This document shows, piece by piece, positions 56,339 through 64,000 of a stretch of 64,000 nucleotides of DNA. The DNA lies in contig NZ_CP096184.1 in the NCBI RefSeq assembly GCF_020447105.2, positions 1,178,001 through 1,242,000 of the forward strand, given 5' to 3'. Each line of letters opens with the position of its first letter. Within the stretch, counting starts at the first letter, position 1. This stretch comes from Demequina sp. TMPB413. GTDB taxonomy: Bacteria > Actinomycetota > Actinomycetes > Actinomycetales > Demequinaceae. The translations under genes were made by a program, and so were the position numbers. The notes below the pieces were generated by a model. It ran no database searches and was not told where the DNA came from. It saw only the letters and a list, made by a program, of their open reading frames with translations.

Positions 56339-58252
56339 ATGAGCACCAGTCTCGACCACGCCGTACCTTTGACCGTCGACCTGGCGCCAGCCTTGCGCGC
56401 GGCGCTGGAGGCAAGCCCCAAGGTCGTCGTGCCCGCGACGCGTGCGGAGCTGTACCAACTCGCGCTCGGCCCCGAAGGCGGACCGCTGTTCTCGGTTGAC
56501 TACGAAGCCGACGGCGAGATCGTGACGGAGGCAACGGTCACTCGCTGCCGCAACGGCATCGCGGTGAACTACCCAGAGGACTACATGCGCAGGCGCGATC
56601 CCAAGTGCATGCACATTGCGGATGACCGCCCCACCGACAAGACGCGCTACGCCGACGCCTTTGGCGAGAGCTTCGACAGGGTCAAGCAAGAAACCCTCGA
56701 CTGGTTGGCCACTCAAGAACTCGTCGTAGTCCCCTTCAAGGCCGGAGCGCTCAGGTTTGGCTCCCCGTCACTCGCAGTAATGCCGATCAACTCGGCATTC
56801 TTTGCGCTCACCCTGATGGACCTGCAGGGCTGGACCACGTTTGACGAGCTGGGCCCGTACACGCCGCGCTCGATCCTCTACGTCGCTCCCCCGTTTCGCC
56901 AGACCCACTTTGCAGGCAAGCAGGTGGTCGTGCACGACCGCAGCGAGACGCTGCACGAGATCTTCGCCTACAACCTGTACCCGGGCCCGAGCGCCAAGAA
57001 GGGCGTCTTCTCCGTCCTGCTTGACGTGGGTGAGCAAGAGGGCTGGATCACCGCTCACGCCTCCTCTGTCCGAGTGACCACGCCTTACGACAACGAGACC
57101 ATCGTGATGCACGAGGGCGCTTCCGGCGGCGGCAAGTCGGAGATGTGCCAAGACCTACGCCGTCAGGACGACGGGCGCATCCTGCTCGGCACCAACGTCG
57201 TCACGGATGAGCCTTACTACATCACCCTCAGCGAGTCTTGCGAACTCGACCCCGTCACCGACGACATGACCCTGTGCCACCCGTCGGTCCAGACGGGCGA
57301 CGGCCGCATGGTGGTCGCCGACGCGGAGGACGGCTGGTTTGTGCGCGTCGACAACCTCAAGCAGTACGGCGAGGACATCTACTTTGAGCGGGCCGTCATC
57401 CACCCTGACGAGCCGCTGGTGTTCTTCAACATCGACGGCTCGCCCGACGCGACGGCGCTGCCGTGGGAGCACACGCTCGACTCCAACGGCAAGCCCTGCC
57501 CCAACCCCCGCATCGTGATTCCCAGGTCTCACATCCACCGCATCGTCAACGAGCCAGAGGCAGTAGACGTGCGCACCTTCGGCGTCCGCATGCCAGCTTG
57601 TACCAGGGACAACCCGACGTACGGGATTATGGGCATGACCCACTTTGTGCCGCCGGCCATCGCATGGCTGTGGCGCCTCATCGCGCCGCGCGGCGACAAG
57701 AACCCGTCGATCGGCGAGGCGGCCGACGCCGTGGCAAAGCTCGAGCACGGCGGCATGGTTGCCGAGGGCGTCGGTTCCTACTGGCCCTTCTCCACCGGCA
57801 CCAAGGTCGCGGCCGCGAACCTGCTCCTCAAGCAACTCCTGGAGTTCAACCACACGCGCTACGTGTTGACGCCCAACCAGCACATTGGTGCTTACCACGT
57901 GGGTTTCTCGGCCGAGTGGCTCACGCGCGAGTGGCTCGCCCGCAAGGGCGCGGGACGCATGCGTGCCGATCAGTTGGAGCCCGCGCGCTGTGCGCTGTTC
58001 GGCTACGCGCCCAAGGAAATTACCCTTGACGGCCAGCCGGTGCGGCGCACGCTTCTGCGCCCGGAGACGCAGTCGGCGGTGGGAACCGAGGCCTACGACA
58101 AGGGCTGCGCGATCCTGACCGGCTTCTTCAAGGCCGAACTCGAGCAGTTCCTCACGGACGACCTCGACCCGCTTGGCCGTCAGATCATCGAGCTGTGCAT
58201 GCGTGGCGGCACCGTCGAGGACTACGAGGCGCTCACCCCGATGTTCCTGTAG
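56339..58252 (+). CDS. DUF4914-like P-loop protein of unknown function
   Basis: The 637-residue protein has a central phosphate-binding loop HEGASGGGKSEM (about 258-269) after ITAHASSVRVTTPYDNETIV. This arrangement recalls PEP carboxykinase and HPr kinase folds. It also has conserved-looking VTRCRNGIAVNYPEDYMRRR (about 67-86), a CELDPVTDDM segment near 301-310 and many cysteines and histidines. It is not GTP-PEPCK: the FPSACGKTN loop and the rest of that family are missing. AAGGGAG precedes ATG 56339. It follows the pentose phosphate genes, so a role in central carbon metabolism is possible but unproven. Confidence 0.8.
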   Translation: MSTSLDHAVPLTVDLAPALRAALEASPKVVVPATRAELYQLALGPEGGPLFSVDYEADGEIVTEATVTRCRNGIAVNYPEDYMRRRDPKCMHIADDRPTDKTRYADAFGESFDRVKQETLDWLATQELVVVPFKAGALRFGSPSLAVMPINSAFFALTLMDLQGWTTFDELGPYTPRSILYVAPPFRQTHFAGKQVVVHDRSETLHEIFAYNLYPGPSAKKGVFSVLLDVGEQEGWITAHASSVRVTTPYDNETIVMHEGASGGGKSEMCQDLRRQDDGRILLGTNVVTDEPYYITLSESCELDPVTDDMTLCHPSVQTGDGRMVVADAEDGWFVRVDNLKQYGEDIYFERAVIHPDEPLVFFNIDGSPDATALPWEHTLDSNGKPCPNPRIVIPRSHIHRIVNEPEAVDVRTFGVRMPACTRDNPTYGIMGMTHFVPPAIAWLWRLIAPRGDKNPSIGEAADAVAKLEHGGMVAEGVGSYWPFSTGTKVAAANLLLKQLLEFNHTRYVLTPNQHIGAYHVGFSAEWLTREWLARKGAGRMRADQLEPARCALFGYAPKEITLDGQPVRRTLLRPETQSAVGTEAYDKGCAILTGFFKAELEQFLTDDLDPLGRQIIELCMRGGTVEDYEALTPMFL

Positions 58253-59105
58253 GGCGCGCAGTGATCATTCCGGCGAAGGGCCCGGCGAACACGTCGGGCT
58301 CTCCGTCGCCTGCAACCCAGAGCCGCGAAATCTGGCCGTCGAGGTAGAGCGCGTCTTCGCAACCGAGTTGGTCCCTGAATAGGGTGGCGAAGTCGTGGAG
58401 GTTGGTGAGCGTCCACGACAGTGCCAGGTACACCGTGGCGCCGTCGGGACTGACGCCGACTCCCGATCGGAATGCCAGGTTGGTGGAGCCTTCACGGAAT
58501 TCCGGGTGCACCTGGCCGTCGAGCAATAGCGCGGGTCCTGACTGGGTCGCGTGACGCACCCCCTCGCCTGTGTACTGGCTGGACTCGACGACGGCGGCCG
58601 TACCGTCGTCGGCGATCTGGAAGACGGCGTTGGGCTTGAGGTGGAAGTTCCCGCCGCCGTCGGCGAGGTTGAGGTCAACGAGGGTCACGCCGTCGCTCAC
58701 CAGCAACCCTCCGGGAGCAAACACTGGCGTGAAGATGCCGGCGTTGGTCGCCACGGCGATATCGGGATCGGCTGCGAGGACATCGGCGAGCATCACGCCG
58801 CCAGCGTCGGGGTCCCAATCGACCCTGACGTCCCACTGCTCCAGGGGCAACGCCACCACTTCATAGCGGTTGCCCTGGTGCTCGACGATGCGCACGTCTA
58901 CGGCCGCGTCCGCTTGGGTGGGTTGCTGCGCGGTGGGGCTGGGCGACGCCGCTGGCGTACTCGACGCAGGGGCTGGCACGGTGACCACGATCACCGGCGG
59001 CCCATCGGGGGACGTGCACGCAGCCAAAACCGCGCCAAGCACCACCACAGCCAGTGCCGCCTTCAGGGTCCGCCCAAGCCCTCGAGGTGACATGGAGGTG
59101 CGCAT
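58233..59105 (-). CDS. Lipoprotein with phosphodiester glycosidase (NAGPA/DUF2233-like) domain
   Basis: The 290-residue protein has a lipobox signal (AVVVLGAVLAACTS, Cys about 29), a Pro/Ser/Thr linker to about residue 65, and a DUF2233-type domain with ATNAGIFTP, GVGVSPDGATVYLALS and DALYLDGQISRLW. Related domains cleave phosphodiester-linked sugars at the surface. ATG 59105 is used because TACGCT (59117-59112) ends 7 nt upstream. Its 3' end overlaps the convergent P-loop gene by 20 bp. Confidence 0.85.
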   Translation of the reverse strand: MRTSMSPRGLGRTLKAALAVVVLGAVLAACTSPDGPPVIVVTVPAPASSTPAASPSPTAQQPTQADAAVDVRIVEHQGNRYEVVALPLEQWDVRVDWDPDAGGVMLADVLAADPDIAVATNAGIFTPVFAPGGLLVSDGVTLVDLNLADGGGNFHLKPNAVFQIADDGTAAVVESSQYTGEGVRHATQSGPALLLDGQVHPEFREGSTNLAFRSGVGVSPDGATVYLALSWTLTNLHDFATLFRDQLGCEDALYLDGQISRLWVAGDGEPDVFAGPFAGMITARPTGTSG

Positions 59106-59157
59106 CCCGCAAGCGTAATCCGGCACTCGGCCCTCGCCGTGCGCCTAGACTCGCGCC

Positions 59158-59805
59158 ATGGCCGTGTCGAACCTGTCCGCCTCGACGCAGGACTATCTCA
59201 AGTGCGTGTGGAACCTCCAGGAATGGTCGGGAGGCACCGTCTCGGTGACCGCCCTGGCGGAGCGACTCGGCGTGCGAACCTCAACCGCCTCTGACGGAGT
59301 CAAGAAGCTGGCCGAACAGGGACTTGTCGACCACGAGACCTACGGCGGGATCACCCTCACCACCGCCGGAGCGGCCCATGCGATCGCGATGGTGCGACGC
59401 CACCGCCTGCTTGAGACCTACCTGGTCCAGGAGTTGGGCTACGGCTGGGATGAGGTCCACGACGAGGCCGAGGTGCTCGAACACGCCGTATCCGATCGGA
59501 TGGTCGCGGCCATCGACACGTTGCTGGGCCACCCCACGCGCGACCCGCACGGCGACCCGATTCCCTCGGCCGACGGTGCCGCCCACTTGCCCGAGGCGGC
59601 GCCGCTTTCCTTGGCGAAGCCTGGCATCGTGACGGTGGTGAGGCTGTCGGATGCAGATCCGGAGCGTCTTCGCCGCTTTGCCGACGCTGGGCTCACCCCC
59701 GACGTTCAGGCGACGGTTCGGGATGATGGCGCGGTGGAAGTTGCCGGTGTGGAGGTGGCCCTCGACGCCGCCGACGCTGCGGCGGTGTGGGTCACACGTT
59801 CGTAG
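59158..59805 (+). CDS. DtxR/MntR-family metal-dependent transcriptional regulator
   Basis: The 215-residue protein has an N-terminal winged helix (SVTALAERLGVRTSTASDGV, then KKLAEQGLVDHETYGGI) and a metal-binding dimerisation domain with RRHRLLETYLVQELGY and DEVHDEAEVLEHAVSDRM, which supply His/Glu ligands. It also has a C-terminal FeoA/SH3-like domain. It is most like MntR regulators, and mntH lies 2 kb away. A TAGACT hexamer (59146-59151) ends 7 nt before the ATG. Its stop overlaps the convergent MFS gene by 14 bp. Iron rather than manganese sensing cannot be excluded. Confidence 0.87.
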   Translation: MAVSNLSASTQDYLKCVWNLQEWSGGTVSVTALAERLGVRTSTASDGVKKLAEQGLVDHETYGGITLTTAGAAHAIAMVRRHRLLETYLVQELGYGWDEVHDEAEVLEHAVSDRMVAAIDTLLGHPTRDPHGDPIPSADGAAHLPEAAPLSLAKPGIVTVVRLSDADPERLRRFADAGLTPDVQATVRDDGAVEVAGVEVALDAADAAAVWVTRS

Positions 59806-61153
59806 TGCTTGGGGCCTGGACTGCAGGGTCGACGTGACGCGCCGGGCCCTGTTGCCGAATCACCAGCGACAGCAGCGCGACCGAGGCCGCGATGGCCGCC
59901 GCGATCCACGCCAAGAGGGCATAGCTCGAGGCGCTGACAATGACGCCAGAGATGCCACCGCCGGCAGCTCCAGCGGCAGCGACAAAGAAGTCGGCGCGGC
60001 CTTGGAGTTTGGCGCGCACCTCGAGGGGCGGGGCCACGCTCAACACCTTGGTGCCAGCCGCCACGCCAAGACTCCAACCGAACCCCAGCAGGATGAGACC
60101 CACCCCCATGGCGACAGCGCTGCTCGCCGGCGCAAGCGCCACGACGACGCTGGCCCCGATGAGGACGGCCCCTGCGCCGACAAACACAGGAGGCGCCCCC
60201 CACCTGTCGACCAGCGAGCCGGACAAGGGCGCGGGGAGGTACATGGCCGCGACGTGGAGCGAGATGACGGCGGCAGAGACTTGGAGCGAGTGACCGTGCG
60301 CGACCATGTGGACCGGCGTCATGGTCATGACGCCCACCATGACGGCTTGCACCCCCACCAGAGCCGCCACAGCGACGACGACGCTGCGGCGCCAGTGGGG
60401 CAAGGGGCTGGCCGCCCCCGAGGAGACATGGGTGGCGCGCACCCGATCGGGTTGCGCCGTCTGCGACGCCCGAGCCGTTGCCATCGCCGTCAAGAGCGGG
60501 TCGGGCCGCAATCGCCAGGCCAGCACCACGGCGCCGACGGTGTAGGCGAGTCCCGCGACGAGAAAGGGTCCAGAAAGCGGCGTCAGCCCCCACCCCTCGA
60601 CGAGGCCTCCCGAAACGTCGGCGAGTTGAGGTCCTGCGACGGCACCGAGCGTCGTCGCGACCAAGACGACCCCCGCTGCGCGACCGCGCTCCGACGGCTC
60701 CGCGAGATCAGCCCCTGCATACCGCGCTTGCAGGTTAGCGGCCGACCCGGCTCCGTAGATCACGAGCGATCCCAACAGCAGGGGCAGTGACGCGAGGGAC
60801 GAGGCGAGCACCACGCCGATCGCGCCGACCGCTCCCACCCCGTATCCCCAGGCAAGCCCCAAGCGACGCCCCCGCCGCTGGGATGTGGCACCAATGATCA
60901 CGGCCGCGCCTCCCGCTCCCAGGGTGGAGAGCAGTGCGGGGATGCCCGCCGCGGCTTGAGACTGGAAAAGGTCGGCCGCGAGCAAGGCGCCGACGGTGAC
61001 TCCCGCCGCAAGGCCCGCACCGGAGAGGACCTGAGCAATCACAAGCGTGCGGAGTATCCGCCGCTGCAGCTGCGCGGCGTCTTGTGCAGACGGACCCCCT
61101 GCGTCTTCCAGAAGATCTGACGCGGGCCCCGAGGAGCTTTGCGGCGCGGTCAT
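59792..61153 (-). CDS. MFS transporter
   Basis: The 453-residue protein has about 12 hydrophobic segments, with the loop-2 region ATSQRRGRRLGLAWGY after the second or third helix and a central cytoplasmic loop near residues 225-260. It resembles actinobacterial drug or metabolite exporters, but the substrate is unknown. ATG 61153 overlaps the ArsR-rhodanese stop as ATGA, so both are expressed together. Confidence 0.85.
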   Translation of the reverse strand: MTAPQSSSGPASDLLEDAGGPSAQDAAQLQRRILRTLVIAQVLSGAGLAAGVTVGALLAADLFQSQAAAGIPALLSTLGAGGAAVIIGATSQRRGRRLGLAWGYGVGAVGAIGVVLASSLASLPLLLGSLVIYGAGSAANLQARYAGADLAEPSERGRAAGVVLVATTLGAVAGPQLADVSGGLVEGWGLTPLSGPFLVAGLAYTVGAVVLAWRLRPDPLLTAMATARASQTAQPDRVRATHVSSGAASPLPHWRRSVVVAVAALVGVQAVMVGVMTMTPVHMVAHGHSLQVSAAVISLHVAAMYLPAPLSGSLVDRWGAPPVFVGAGAVLIGASVVVALAPASSAVAMGVGLILLGFGWSLGVAAGTKVLSVAPPLEVRAKLQGRADFFVAAAGAAGGGISGVIVSASSYALLAWIAAAIAASVALLSLVIRQQGPARHVDPAVQAPSTTNV

Positions 61154-61749
61154 GAGGTCACCAAGCGGCCCGCTGCACGCCATTCGAGCGCGCCAGCACG
61201 CGCCACGCGCACGTCGCGGCCGTGTTCGCGCAGTATCTTCGCGGCGTCGTACGAGAGCGTGCAGAAGCGGTCGCGGCAGTACACGACGTAGCGCGCCTCG
61301 ACGGGCAGTTCCGGCATCCGACCCAGCAGGTCCTCCACCGGGACGTTGAGGGCGCCTGCGAAGTGGCCGTGGGCGTACTCAACCTCCGGGCGCACGTCGA
61401 GCACCACCTCGTCGGCGAGTGCCTCGTGATCATCGGGCGCGGGACTGACGGCGTCGTAGAGCTGGGTCAAGAGTGCCAAGACTCTCGGGCCTGCGAGGCC
61501 GTAGGTGACGGCTGGGCCTTCGCGCCGCGTCACCACAAGTCCGGCCTCCTTGAGCACTTGAAGGTGCGCCGACGCCGTGGTGAGTTTGAGCCCGGCGACG
61601 CTCGCAAGATCGCCGACGTTTCGGTCGGCTTGAGCGAGCAGCTCAAGGAGTTCGACCCGTGAACCGTTCGACAAGGCGCGGCCCACCCTAGCCACAGCGT
61701 CCCGCGAGGGCGGGCTCGGGTCGAGAAATCCGCTATTCCATGGATTCAT
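61150..61749 (-). CDS. ArsR-family regulator fused to a rhodanese domain
   Basis: The 199-residue protein has an ArsR-type winged helix (residues about 15-90: SRVELLELLAQADRNVGDLA, TTASAHLQVLKEAGLV) and a C-terminal rhodanese domain. The latter has DVRPEVEYAHGHFAGALNVP and the active-site loop YCRDRFCTLSYDAA with the Cys. Such fusions are thought to sense sulfur or redox species. ATG 61749 lies 7 nt after TACGAT (61761-61756), and an inverted repeat covers the start. It is coupled to the MFS gene. Confidence 0.88.
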   Translation of the reverse strand: MNPWNSGFLDPSPPSRDAVARVGRALSNGSRVELLELLAQADRNVGDLASVAGLKLTTASAHLQVLKEAGLVVTRREGPAVTYGLAGPRVLALLTQLYDAVSPAPDDHEALADEVVLDVRPEVEYAHGHFAGALNVPVEDLLGRMPELPVEARYVVYCRDRFCTLSYDAAKILREHGRDVRVARAGALEWRAAGRLVTS

Positions 61750-61754
61750 GGAAT
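61735..61754. promoter_or_regulatory. Operator-like inverted repeat at the ArsR-rhodanese start
   Basis: The arms ATTCCAT (61735-61741) and ATGGAAT (61748-61754) are perfect and separated by 6 nt. The repeat covers the predicted transcription start and start codon, the usual place for autorepression by ArsR proteins. Confidence 0.6.
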
Positions 61755-61823
61755 GATCGTAACGCACATGCCGCGCCGCTGACGTGCGCCCGCGTGCGGC
61801 GACGCCCGTCCACTCTGCGTCGG

Positions 61824-63158
61824 TCAGGCTCCGGCGAAGGTGATCACAAGCAGCGCCACGTTCAAGGCGACAATGAGGGCGACCACCAGCCACGGCACCA
61901 CCTGAAGGCGCCCGGAGGTGGCGTGCGCGCCCATGACCGCTCGCGACGATGTAAATCGCACGAGCGGCACCAGGGCGAACGGGATGCCGAGACTCAGCAC
62001 CACCTGGCTCAGGACCAGCGCATACGTCGGGTCGGTGCCAACGGCTAGCACCAGGAGCGCGGGGATGAGGGTCACCAGTCGCCTGAGCAAGAGCGGAACT
62101 CGCCTCTTGATGAGGCCGCCCATCACCACGGAGCCCGCATAGGCGCCAACGGAGGTCGCGGCGAGGCCTGACGCGAGCAGCCCCACGGCAAAGACGATGC
62201 CGATCGCCGGGCCAAGAGCATCCTCGATCGCGCCGTGGGCACCGCTGATCGTGTCGGTGCCGCCCACTCCTCTGAGCGAACCCGCTGCGAGGAGCAGCAT
62301 CGCGATGTTCACGGAGCCCGCAATGACGAGCGACCACAACACGTCGACTTTGGTGGCGCGAAGCAGCCGAGGCAGGCCCGCCCTGTGGGCGTCGACCTCG
62401 TCCGCAGTGGCGTCGGCCAGCGAAGCCGGCCCTTGCTGATCGTCCCGACGGGAGCCGTCAGGCCCAAAATGCGGCAGGTGCCGGTCGCGAGACAGCGCCG
62501 AGTGGAGGTAGATCGCGTGTGGCATTACGGTTGCACCGAGCATTGAAGCCGCCAAGACGACCGTGCCCGCGCCGTCGAACCTGGGCGCGAGGCCGCCGAC
62601 CGCGCCCATCCAGTCGACCGGGCTGACAAAGAGTCCTGCGAGGAAGCCGACGGCGATCACCGCGAGGAAGCCAATGATGACGAACTCGAAGGGCTGCTGA
62701 CCGCGCCGCGACTGGATCGACAGGAGGACCATCGAGATCGCACCGGTGATGAGCCCGCCGATCACGAGCGGAAGGTCGAACAGAAGGCTCAGGGCGATGG
62801 CGCCGCCGACGACTTCAGCCACGTCGGTCGCAGCGGCCACCACTTCGGCTTGCACCCAGTAGGCAAGTCGCGGCCACCGGCTGAGGCGCGTACCCAGGAG
62901 TTCGGGCAACGAGCGGCCAGTGACGAGCCCGAGCTTGGCGCTGAGGTACTGCACGAGCACCGCCATGGCGTTTGATGCGACGAGCACCCACACGAGCAGA
63001 TATCCGTGCTCTGCGCCCGCGGTGAGGTTTGCGGCGACGTTGCCGGGATCAACATAGGCGATCGAGGCGACGAAGGCTGGCCCGAGGAGGCGCCAGAGCC
63101 CACGCTCGGGATGAGGCACCGCCTCCTTGCGCACGTCAGCCACGGCATTGTTCGGCAT
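61824..63158 (-). CDS. mntH: Nramp-family divalent metal transporter (manganese)
   Basis: The 444-residue protein has about 11 membrane segments and the Nramp motifs VDPGNVAANL (metal-binding Asp and Asn in helix 1) and TVMPHAIYLHSAL (Met and His in helix 6). It is a proton-coupled Mn uptake protein. ATG 63158 is chosen over TTG 63167 because TAGATT (63171-63166) places transcription within a base of it. A perfect 22-bp palindrome overlies the start, likely bound by the nearby MntR-like protein. Confidence 0.94.
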   Translation of the reverse strand: MPNNAVADVRKEAVPHPERGLWRLLGPAFVASIAYVDPGNVAANLTAGAEHGYLLVWVLVASNAMAVLVQYLSAKLGLVTGRSLPELLGTRLSRWPRLAYWVQAEVVAAATDVAEVVGGAIALSLLFDLPLVIGGLITGAISMVLLSIQSRRGQQPFEFVIIGFLAVIAVGFLAGLFVSPVDWMGAVGGLAPRFDGAGTVVLAASMLGATVMPHAIYLHSALSRDRHLPHFGPDGSRRDDQQGPASLADATADEVDAHRAGLPRLLRATKVDVLWSLVIAGSVNIAMLLLAAGSLRGVGGTDTISGAHGAIEDALGPAIGIVFAVGLLASGLAATSVGAYAGSVVMGGLIKRRVPLLLRRLVTLIPALLVLAVGTDPTYALVLSQVVLSLGIPFALVPLVRFTSSRAVMGAHATSGRLQVVPWLVVALIVALNVALLVITFAGA

Positions 63159-63168
63159 GCCGAACAAT
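63147..63168. promoter_or_regulatory. Perfect 22-bp palindrome over the mntH start (MntR operator candidate)
   Basis: ATTGTTCGGCA (63147-63157) is followed directly by its exact reverse complement (63158-63168). The element covers part of the -10, the likely transcription start and the ATG of mntH. Its TGTTCGG...CCGAACA form is like actinobacterial MntR boxes. Confidence 0.75.
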
Positions 63169-63220
63169 CTAACACCGCCCCGTGGCTGGCGCGGTCATCT
63201 CAGGATCCCGGTGCGGCGAC

Positions 63221-64000
63221 TCAGCCCGTGTTCTTGCGTTCTGGGTCTGTCCACTTCTTCTCGGCGTCGCGGGTGGTCAGGTAGTCGTCGATTTTGTTGT
63301 CGGGGATTTGGTAGTTGAGGATGCCGTCTCCGTCGGGGTCGAACACGGTCTTCTGGTTCCCACCACCTTGGGTGCCGTTGACACAGTTGCCGTCGAGGTC
63401 GCAATCGACCCGGTGGGTGTGGGGGTTGTACACGTGCACCGTGGTGGCACCGGATGTGGTGGTCGCGGTGCCTGGTGCGTCCCTCCAGGTGGCGCCACCG
63501 TTGGTGGTGAACTCACCTCGCCACGTGGTGGTGAGCGTGAAGGTGGTGCGGTGTTCAGGTGTGCGGGGGAACGTGAACGGTTCACCCCCGTCCGCATAAG
63601 GCTTGCCAGGGTCGGTGGAGGTCCACACCGTGCCGTCAGTGTTGGTCCACGTATACAGAGTGGGCACGGCCCGAATCGTGACGGGGGTGCCCAGCAAGGT
63701 GACGTCCATCGTCCGCGGGTTCGTATCCACGATCAGGTTCACACCGAGCTCAGCGACCGCATACCCGCCCTCGGGTTGCACGTCGTACGTGTTCGGCGCA
63801 ATCGGCATGGACGCCCACGCCTGAGCGACTTGCGTGTACAAGATGTCGGAGGTGCACTGGTGCCCGCCCGTTTGCCTCCACGGACCATAGACACCGTCAC
63901 CAAGGTGGCGGCTGACCCACCAAGGTGCAAGGGCGACCTCACCGTCAGGACAGAAGTTCGGCGGCGGAGGCAATACCGTCGCGCACTCAGGGATCTCGTC
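63221..64000 (-). CDS. C-terminal part of a large extracytoplasmic protein (partial; 5' end beyond the window)
   Basis: The frame stays open from 64000 to the stop at 63221, about 259 residues, with no convincing start inside. It is Thr/Gly/Pro-rich with paired cysteines (CPDGEVAL, DCDLDGNC) and a calcium-binding-like DPDGDGILNYQIPDN near the end. The composition suggests a secreted or wall protein. I do not recognise a named family. Confidence 0.68.
   Translation of the reverse strand, partial: DEIPECATVLPPPPNFCPDGEVALAPWWVSRHLGDGVYGPWRQTGGHQCTSDILYTQVAQAWASMPIAPNTYDVQPEGGYAVAELGVNLIVDTNPRTMDVTLLGTPVTIRAVPTLYTWTNTDGTVWTSTDPGKPYADGGEPFTFPRTPEHRTTFTLTTTWRGEFTTNGGATWRDAPGTATTTSGATTVHVYNPHTHRVDCDLDGNCVNGTQGGGNQKTVFDPDGDGILNYQIPDNKIDDYLTTRDAEKKWTDPERKNTG

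Noticed and set aside
56339..58252. GTP-dependent PEP carboxykinase (pckG)
   Set aside because: Length and P-loop are suggestive, but the kinase-1 FPSACGKTN loop and other PEPCK blocks are missing; the similarity is at most at fold level.

Overview
The window is high-GC chromosomal DNA from an actinobacterium, most likely a member of the Micrococcales. The evidence is the gene orders fabI-fabG/SURF1, sufRBD-Rieske-CSUT, argCJBDFRGH and tlyA-nadK-recN-steA-mctB-pyrG. The rrn spacer has no tRNA genes, and many genes have leaderless starts. I cannot fix the genus from the sequence alone. I see no insertion sequence, phage, CRISPR array or tRNA. Almost everything looks like core chromosome.

Layout. 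1-6.8 kb: divergent glgA/glgC with serB coupled to glgC, a GH88/105-like hydrolase, a SixA-like phosphatase, fabI, fabG and a SURF1 protein. 6.8-10.5 kb: an ABC-F ATPase and the biotin ECF transporter bioYMN. 10.6-17.1 kb: the complete Suf Fe-S assembly operon, led by sufR. 17.2-28.3 kb: ctaA, then a ten-gene minus-strand run (TPR protein, HAD phosphatase, a 56-aa protein, tlyA, nadK, recN, steA, mctB-like, pyrG, Nudix). 28.4-34.1 kb: one rrn operon on the minus strand (16S-23S-5S) with two consensus-like promoters, BoxA-like elements, complementary processing stems around each large rRNA and a strong terminator. 34.2-39.8 kb: tyrS, then a three-gene cassette (M20 deacylase, GNAT acyltransferase, N-acylamino-acid racemase/OSBS-type enolase) that fits D- to L-amino acid conversion, a P-loop kinase and a YbaK-like protein. 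39.8-48.4 kb: the arginine operon argCJBDFRGH. 48.4-52.0 kb: a GNAT gene divergent from argC and two SDR paralogues flanking a lipoprotein gene. 52.1-58.3 kb: pentose phosphate genes (tal, zwf, gnd), a 51-aa protein and a 637-aa P-loop protein of unknown function (DUF4914-like). 58.2-63.2 kb: a phosphodiester-glycosidase-like lipoprotein and a manganese/efflux region (MntR-like regulator, MFS transporter, ArsR-rhodanese regulator, MntH). 63.2-64.0 kb: the end of a large secreted protein.

Most within-operon junctions are ATGA or GTGA overlaps, so translational coupling is the rule. At about sixteen starts a TANNNT-like -10 hexamer ends 7-8 nt before the start codon, which points to leaderless mRNAs and was used here to choose start codons. 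The most interesting items are the D-amino-acid cassette, the unassigned P-loop protein beside zwf/gnd, a perfect 22-bp palindrome over the mntH start, a 19-codon CPHC upstream ORF overlapping zwf, and ArgR-like sites shared by argC and a divergent acetyltransferase.
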